Assembly: GCA_009667805.1 (NCBI GenBank)
Contig: CM019063.1
Span: 55,412,881-55,476,880 of the forward strand
Origin: Leptobrachium leishanense
Lineage: Eukaryota; Chordata; Amphibia; Anura; Megophryidae
Direction of reading: 5' to 3'
DNA length: 64,000 nucleotides
Shown here: positions 59,767-64,000 of the stretch, piece after piece
How the letters are laid out: the number at the start of each line of letters is the position of its first letter
Numbering within the stretch: the stretch's first letter is position 1
The notes under the pieces: generated by a model
Databases searched by the model: none
The model's input: the letters and a program-made list of their open reading frames with translations, nothing else
Told to the model about the DNA's origin: nothing
Translations under genes and position numbers: made by a program

Positions 59767-60125
59767 CAATATCTGACAGGAGTGAGTGCACCCGCCACCC
59801 GCCACGTTTTTGTTAATATTTTATCATATCTTTTCATGTGACGACACTGAAGAAATTACACTTTGTTACAATGTAAAGTAGTGGTGCACAACTTGTGTAA
59901 CCGTGTAACTTTACTGTCCCTCAAAATAACTCAACACACACAGCCATTAATGTCTAAACCGCTGCCAACAAAAGTGACTGCACCCCTAAGTAAGTGAAAA
60001 TCTCCAAATTAGGCCCAATTAGCCATTTTCCCTCCCTGGTGTCATGTGACTAGCGTTGCAAGGTCTCAGGTGCGAATGGGGATGTTTACAAAAATGTGAG
60101 GGTTGTACTCACTTCTGTGAGATAC
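59767..60125. mobile_element. Tc1-type deletion derivative
   Basis: CAATATCTGACAGGAGTGAG at the left and CTCACTTCTGTGAGATAC at the right, mirrored. The interior keeps only the terminal and subterminal parts ('CATTAATGTCTAAACCGCTG', a second GTGACTGCACCCCTAAG copy); the transposase is deleted. Confidence 0.75.
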
Positions 60126-60326
60126 TTTTTAATTGGGCCGAGGCTGTCAGCAGGATCCGTCCAGTTATTTTAGGGAGAGACAGGGGACCTCTATTTTTTA
60201 ACACTGTCCTTTTAATGGCGATTCTACAGGCAACATGTCTTTTTAATATACACAGTAAAAAGTAGCTACCAAGGAGAGAGCCCAAAGCAGTCGAGTCCCA
60301 GGGTGCTTCACCAAGGGGATCCGTAG
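60126..60326. other. Unassigned sequence
   Basis: No features recognised. Confidence 0.35.
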
Positions 60327-61085
60327 TTATTATTATTATTATTATTATTAATTTATAAAGCGCCAGCATATTCCGCAGCGCTGTACAATAAGCACAGTAC
60401 AGACAGGGTTACAATACATTGAACAACATTTGACAAACAGTACAGGAGGAGATGAGGGCCCTATTCCCGTAGGAACTCACATCTAGGAGGGTTGGGGTTG
60501 GAAACAGGAGGAGAGGACTGTAAGGTGAGAGTGATTGATGGTTGCGTCAGTGAGTTGGGTGGTAGGCTTCCTTAAATAGGAATGTTTTCAGGGAGCGTTT
60601 GAAGGAAGAGAAGTTAGGGGAAAGTCTGACAGCACGAGGGAGAGCGTTCCAGAGAGTGGGGGCTGCGCGTGAGAAATCCTGCAGTCTATCATGGGAAGAG
60701 GTGATGCGGGGAGAGCTAGGCGCAGGTCACTGTTTGACCTTAGGGAGCGGGCTGGGGTGTATTTGGTGATTAGTGAGGACAGGTAGCGGGGCGCTGAGTT
60801 AGTGAGGTTTTGTAGGTAAGGATAAGGATTTTGAACTTAATTCTGCAGTGGATGGGGAGCCAGTGAAGGGACTCGCAGAGGGGAGCGGCAGAGACAGAGC
60901 GGCGGGTGAGGTGAATTAGCCTGGCGGAGGCGTTCAGGATGGATTGTAGGGGGGAGAGGCGGAACAGAGGGAGGCCAGATAAGAGATTATTGCAATAGTC
61001 GAGTCGGGAGATTACCAGGGCGTGTATGAGTTGTTTTGTGGTGACAGCGGTAAGAAATGGCCGAATTCTGGAAATATTACGCAGT
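60327..61085 (-). pseudogene. L2-clade LINE, short 5'-truncated copy
   Basis: Nearly identical to 19500-20255, including the (AAT)n tail and the C-terminal block ([20 protein letters not shown]). It contains only the last part of ORF2, with small deletions that shift the frame near 60805. The high similarity to the other copy points to recent L2 activity. Confidence 0.88.
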
Positions 61086-61516
61086 AGTCCCCACTCACTC
61101 GCCAATCAAAGCAGCAGGCAGCAGCGAGAGCTCAGCTGCGATGTACGGTTTATTGACGGGCAGCCTGAGAGCTACAACACTGCAACGTTTTGACACTTGG
61201 CCTTTACCAAGTGACGCAACATATCAGTATTGTAGCCTTCAGCCCTCATTTACTCCCAATCAGAGCCCGGATCGTCATTCAGATTCCAGAGCTTACCGAT
61301 TCCCAGCCATTGTCCTTTGTTACTCCATGTGACGTATTACATGAACGTTGAAGAATTACGAAGAACACATTATTTTGCCAGAGATCAGCTTTGCCGCAGT
61401 AATTAATGAGAGCGGCCGCGTGACACCGGCCTCCAGGAAACATTGCAGGTGAAAGTCAAACGAGACGTGTTGTTAGGAATAAAGCTTTGTCTGCGGCTGC
61501 AGAAACAGGAGGAGGA
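61086..61516. other. Unassigned sequence
   Basis: No gene. The 'GCAACGTTTTGACACTTGG' type words near 61180 recall other foldback repeats. Confidence 0.35.
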
Positions 61517-61730
61517 ATCGGCTGTGCTGTCGGCTCGCAGTCTGTGCTGCCGGCTCGCAGTCTGTGCTGCCGGCTCGCAGTCTGTGCTGTTGGTTCGCAG
61601 CCTGTGCTGTCGGCTCGCAGTCTGTGCTGCCGGCTCGGTCTGTGCTGCCGGCTCGCAGTCTGTGCTGCCGGTCGCAGCCTGTGCTGCCGGCTCGCAGTCT
61701 GTGCTGCCGGCTCGCAGTCTGTGCTGGGAT
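61517..61730. repeat. 20 bp GC-rich minisatellite, about 11 copies
   Basis: Unit TCTGTGCTGCCGGCTCGCAG with a few shortened units. All open frames across it, on both strands, are translations of the repeat. Confidence 0.95.
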
Positions 61731-61894
61731 TCACACATTACGCAGCAGATGTAAAAAGTAAAGTGAGACTGAGTGGGCTGACTGCAAAATCCAAAACCGG
61801 CCAGAGGGGCATTAGTGACAGAAATCCTTCCCGATGATAACTTATATCACAAACCGAATGAGTGCGCTGTGTGTTAAAGAGACACGACCACTAA
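61731..61894. other. Short host segment
   Basis: No features; ends in TAA (61892-61894). Confidence 0.4.
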
Positions 61895-62338
61895 GGCCGG
61901 CGTCAGACGAACGCAGTGATCGCGTCCGTGTCGCCGCACAGTTTAACGTCCGACGTAGCATAGAATCATGATCAATAGAGACCCACACATGAAGTACATG
62001 CTCACCGAACTTTGCACGCACAACGCACGTGGCAAACAGACGCGAGTTAGGCAAGAACGTGAAACCGCTAAGACGGACGCCATGTCCACATAGCGTTCTG
62101 TGTGCGTGATGACACGAAGTCAGACGCAGCACATTTGCGACGTCCATCACGTTGACACTCAGAGGTTTTTTTGGTCTGGCTGACTGTACCTGTCATTTTG
62201 TTTCCCATAGTTCCCTTTTTTGTTCTACATCCGTTAAAAAAAACGACCGTGTGGCGTCTACAGTATCTTCCGTCAGTACGTCCGTCCGTTATGCACGCAC
62301 GCAGAGTGCGCTCAGACTGCGTCCATCTGACATTAGCC
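61895..62338. mobile_element. PIF/Harbinger-type MITE, 444 bp
   Basis: GGCCGGCGTCAGACGAACGC at the left and GTCCATCTGACATTAGCC at the right, flanked by TAA and TGA. The interior is rich in ACG/CGT, like 43387-43811. Confidence 0.7.
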
Positions 62339-62578
62339 TGACATAAGCTGGAACTAGAATACTGTGCTTTACAAATAAAACCACTTTATTAAACACGTTA
62401 TGTAACACAATATAAAACCATGTTATAAACCACATGATGCTTTTTTTTTGCTTTCTTTGAAGTAATCACATATAGGTTTTTTTTTATCTCTTGTTTCCAT
62501 TTTGTGGATTTTTCCCACGATGCAACACTTACCAAAATCTGTGCAAACGTTTTGGCTGTGCCTCATCCTATACAGTAT
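62339..62578. other. Unassigned sequence
   Basis: No features recognised. Confidence 0.35.
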
Positions 62579-63345
62579 TTAACCCCGTCACTGCGGAGAA
62601 CGTGTGGGGAACGTCCTAATTGACTCCTGCTATATGCAGGGACGTTCCCCACACGTCCTCCGCTTGCGAGAGCCCCCACGGAGATACTCACCTCTCTGTC
62701 CGGGGCCCGAGGCTTTCTGACTTCAGCGAAGTCAGACGGTGAATTTGAACCCGCCCCCGACGTCTGACATCCTCGTGCCATGCGCAATGACGTCATTTCT
62801 AGGCAACCCACCAGCAATGCTGGGAGATCGCCTGAAAGGGAGGGGGGATCCATTTGGATCCCTCTCCCTCCCTATCGGGAGGGTTTAAAGAAAATAACAG
62901 GCACCTCTTTGAAGGGCAGTGTCTGCCCTATAAAGCGGTGCCTGTTTTTTAACCCTTACATGCCAGATCGCGATCTAGCTCCGGTGGGGCCGCCATCTTG
63001 GATGTCGGCTCAACCTCCAGGTTCCCCTTGCCTCCTGATGTGTCACGCATAGCGCGATGACGTCAGATAGCCGGGAACCTCTAGCTGGGGGAGATAGGGG
63101 GTTCCTTTGAGCCCTGATATCTCCAGAACCGTGTCAGCTAGGGGGTCATGGAGGTCTGAGCATGGCCTTTTGAATGACATCAAACATGACCATCTTCAAA
63201 ATAAAAATAAAAATAAATAAATAAATAAAAGCATGTTTTTTTTGTGTGTTGTTTTTATTAATGCAGCAATATTGTTCCCATTTCAATTATAATGTGAACA
63301 ATGATGCTGCACTAATGATTTTTTCTATGGGGTGTGTAGCGCTGG
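62579..63345. mobile_element. piggyBac-type MITE
   Basis: TTAA-CCCCGTCACTGCGGAG at the left. An outer hairpin GAACGTGTGGGGAACGTCC / GGACGTTCCCCACACGTCC (about 62598-62660) follows, then a GC-rich body with inverted blocks (GGGATCCATTTGGATCCC). The AT-rich right half matches 58440-58480 inverted. The right end is not sharply defined. Confidence 0.55.
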
Positions 63346-63425
63346 TTTTAAATTCCCTGTCGTTGTAGTACTTATTTTTGGCCACCGGAGGGAGACAAGC
63401 GCGATGTAAGACACTGAACATTGGG

Positions 63426-63467
63426 ACTACATTTTCCAGCATGCTTTGCGGCGGGAACAGGAAGTGG
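63426..63467 (+). promoter_or_regulatory. ZNF143-type and ETS-type promoter motifs
   Basis: ACTACATTTTCCAGCATGCT and the following TTGCGG (63426-63451) match the long ZNF143/Staf site of vertebrate housekeeping promoters with one visible departure (TCCAG for CCCAG). CAGGAAGTG at 63459-63467 is a consensus ETS site. The pair at this spacing is typical of CpG-rich start regions. Confidence 0.55.
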
Positions 63468-64000
63468 GTGGGAGAGAGACACTGATATCCGCAGCCTCGT
63501 GGAAAGGGCTGGCAGAGCGCGCCGAGGAGTGAGAGGAGCAAGACGCAGTATAGAAGAAAGTGATCTCGACCAGGCCAGAGCGCAGGTGCGGCCTAGCGGA
63601 GCTAGAGATCGGGGTTTTCCTTCCTATTTAACGAAGACCCAGTAACCCACGCTGAGACAGAGTAAGCTGAAGGACCCCAAGTGAGGAGATCCACAGACGA
63701 TTTAACAGGGAGTGCAGGCGGTGAGCTGGACATCTTGTAGCCGATACAGAGGAGCAAGACAGCGGATCCGGTGACACAGAGAACCCCAGTCAAAATCGAG
63801 CGGAGAGAAGTCCTGGGTCGAGCGGAGCACCGAGTATCTGGCGGATGGGTGAGAGGCCTTCCAGGCCACGGTGAAATACTAAAGCACACTACAGTTTATT
63901 CCAAAACCTACAGGGCCCCAACGTGACTAGTCGAAGATACCTCCTAAATAATTCACTGGCCAGTTGAATATTGTACCCAGGTACCAATACACACATACAC
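63468..64000 (+). other. Possible CpG-rich 5' exon of a gene running off the window
   Basis: CpG dinucleotides are frequent at 63490-63620 and 63770-63860, unlike most of the window. No long frame, as expected of a 5' UTR. Splice-donor-like sites are GCG-GTGAGC at 63721 and ATGG-GTGAGA at 63849, the latter just after an ATG (63845). Which gene this would be cannot be told. A repeat-derived origin is also possible. Confidence 0.35.

Noticed and set aside
61403..61837. Alanine/arginine- and cysteine-rich frames on both strands
   Set aside because: Products of the 20 bp GC-rich minisatellite.

Overview
This 64 kb window looks like intergenic DNA from a vertebrate nuclear genome, most probably a frog or close amphibian relative. 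It contains no recognisable host protein-coding exon. It is packed with nested transposons whose mixture (Uribo-like piggyBac, TTAA-flanked T2/Kolobok-type MITEs, PIF/Harbinger elements with TAA targets, hAT elements, several Tc1 families, L2, CR1 and L1-type LINEs, solo LTRs) resembles what is known from anuran genomes. The organism call is inference from repeat style; no species marker is visible.

Layout. 1-600 is non-repetitive. 1280-5150 carries an intact piggyBac transposase (2548-4374) just downstream of a 300 bp alternating purine-pyrimidine microsatellite. 5366-8437 is a 381 bp satellite that begins with an inverted copy of part of its own unit. 8440-13190 is a stack of foldback and hAT elements, including one hAT family inserted into its own kind in opposite orientation (10447-12838). 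15135-15703 is a solo LTR. 16837-18452 is a complete Tc1 element with an open 340-codon transposase that lacks the catalytic glutamate. 19403-23761 is a piggyBac-type repeat holding a Harbinger element that holds an L2 LINE. 24019-27307 is hAT, foldback and piggyBac-type MITEs. 27452-29574 is a Harbinger element with a solo LTR inside. 34023-36135 is an ORF1-only L1-like retroelement with an intact 409-codon ORF1. 36740-38132 is a T2-type element with a 42 bp minisatellite. 39412-44130 is a CR1-like LINE carrying an antisense L1-like element (itself carrying a solo LTR) and a Harbinger MITE. 45350-50643 is a hAT-ended block with two Tc1 elements set end to end. 53095-55517 is a second CR1-like LINE. 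55555-62338 is LINE ends, MITEs and minisatellites. 63420-64000 looks like a CpG-rich promoter and 5' exon.

How the parts work together. The nesting gives a relative order of insertion from target-site duplications alone. Autonomous-type proteins (piggyBac transposase, L1-type ORF1) sit beside many short elements whose termini suggest they were moved in trans by such proteins. Between the repeats are AT-rich, repeat-free islands (1-600, about 13400-13960, 18760-19380, 29700-30000, 31320-31560, 36150-36500, 57240-57600) that have the look of conserved non-coding sequence in a developmental gene desert; that is a hypothesis needing an alignment.
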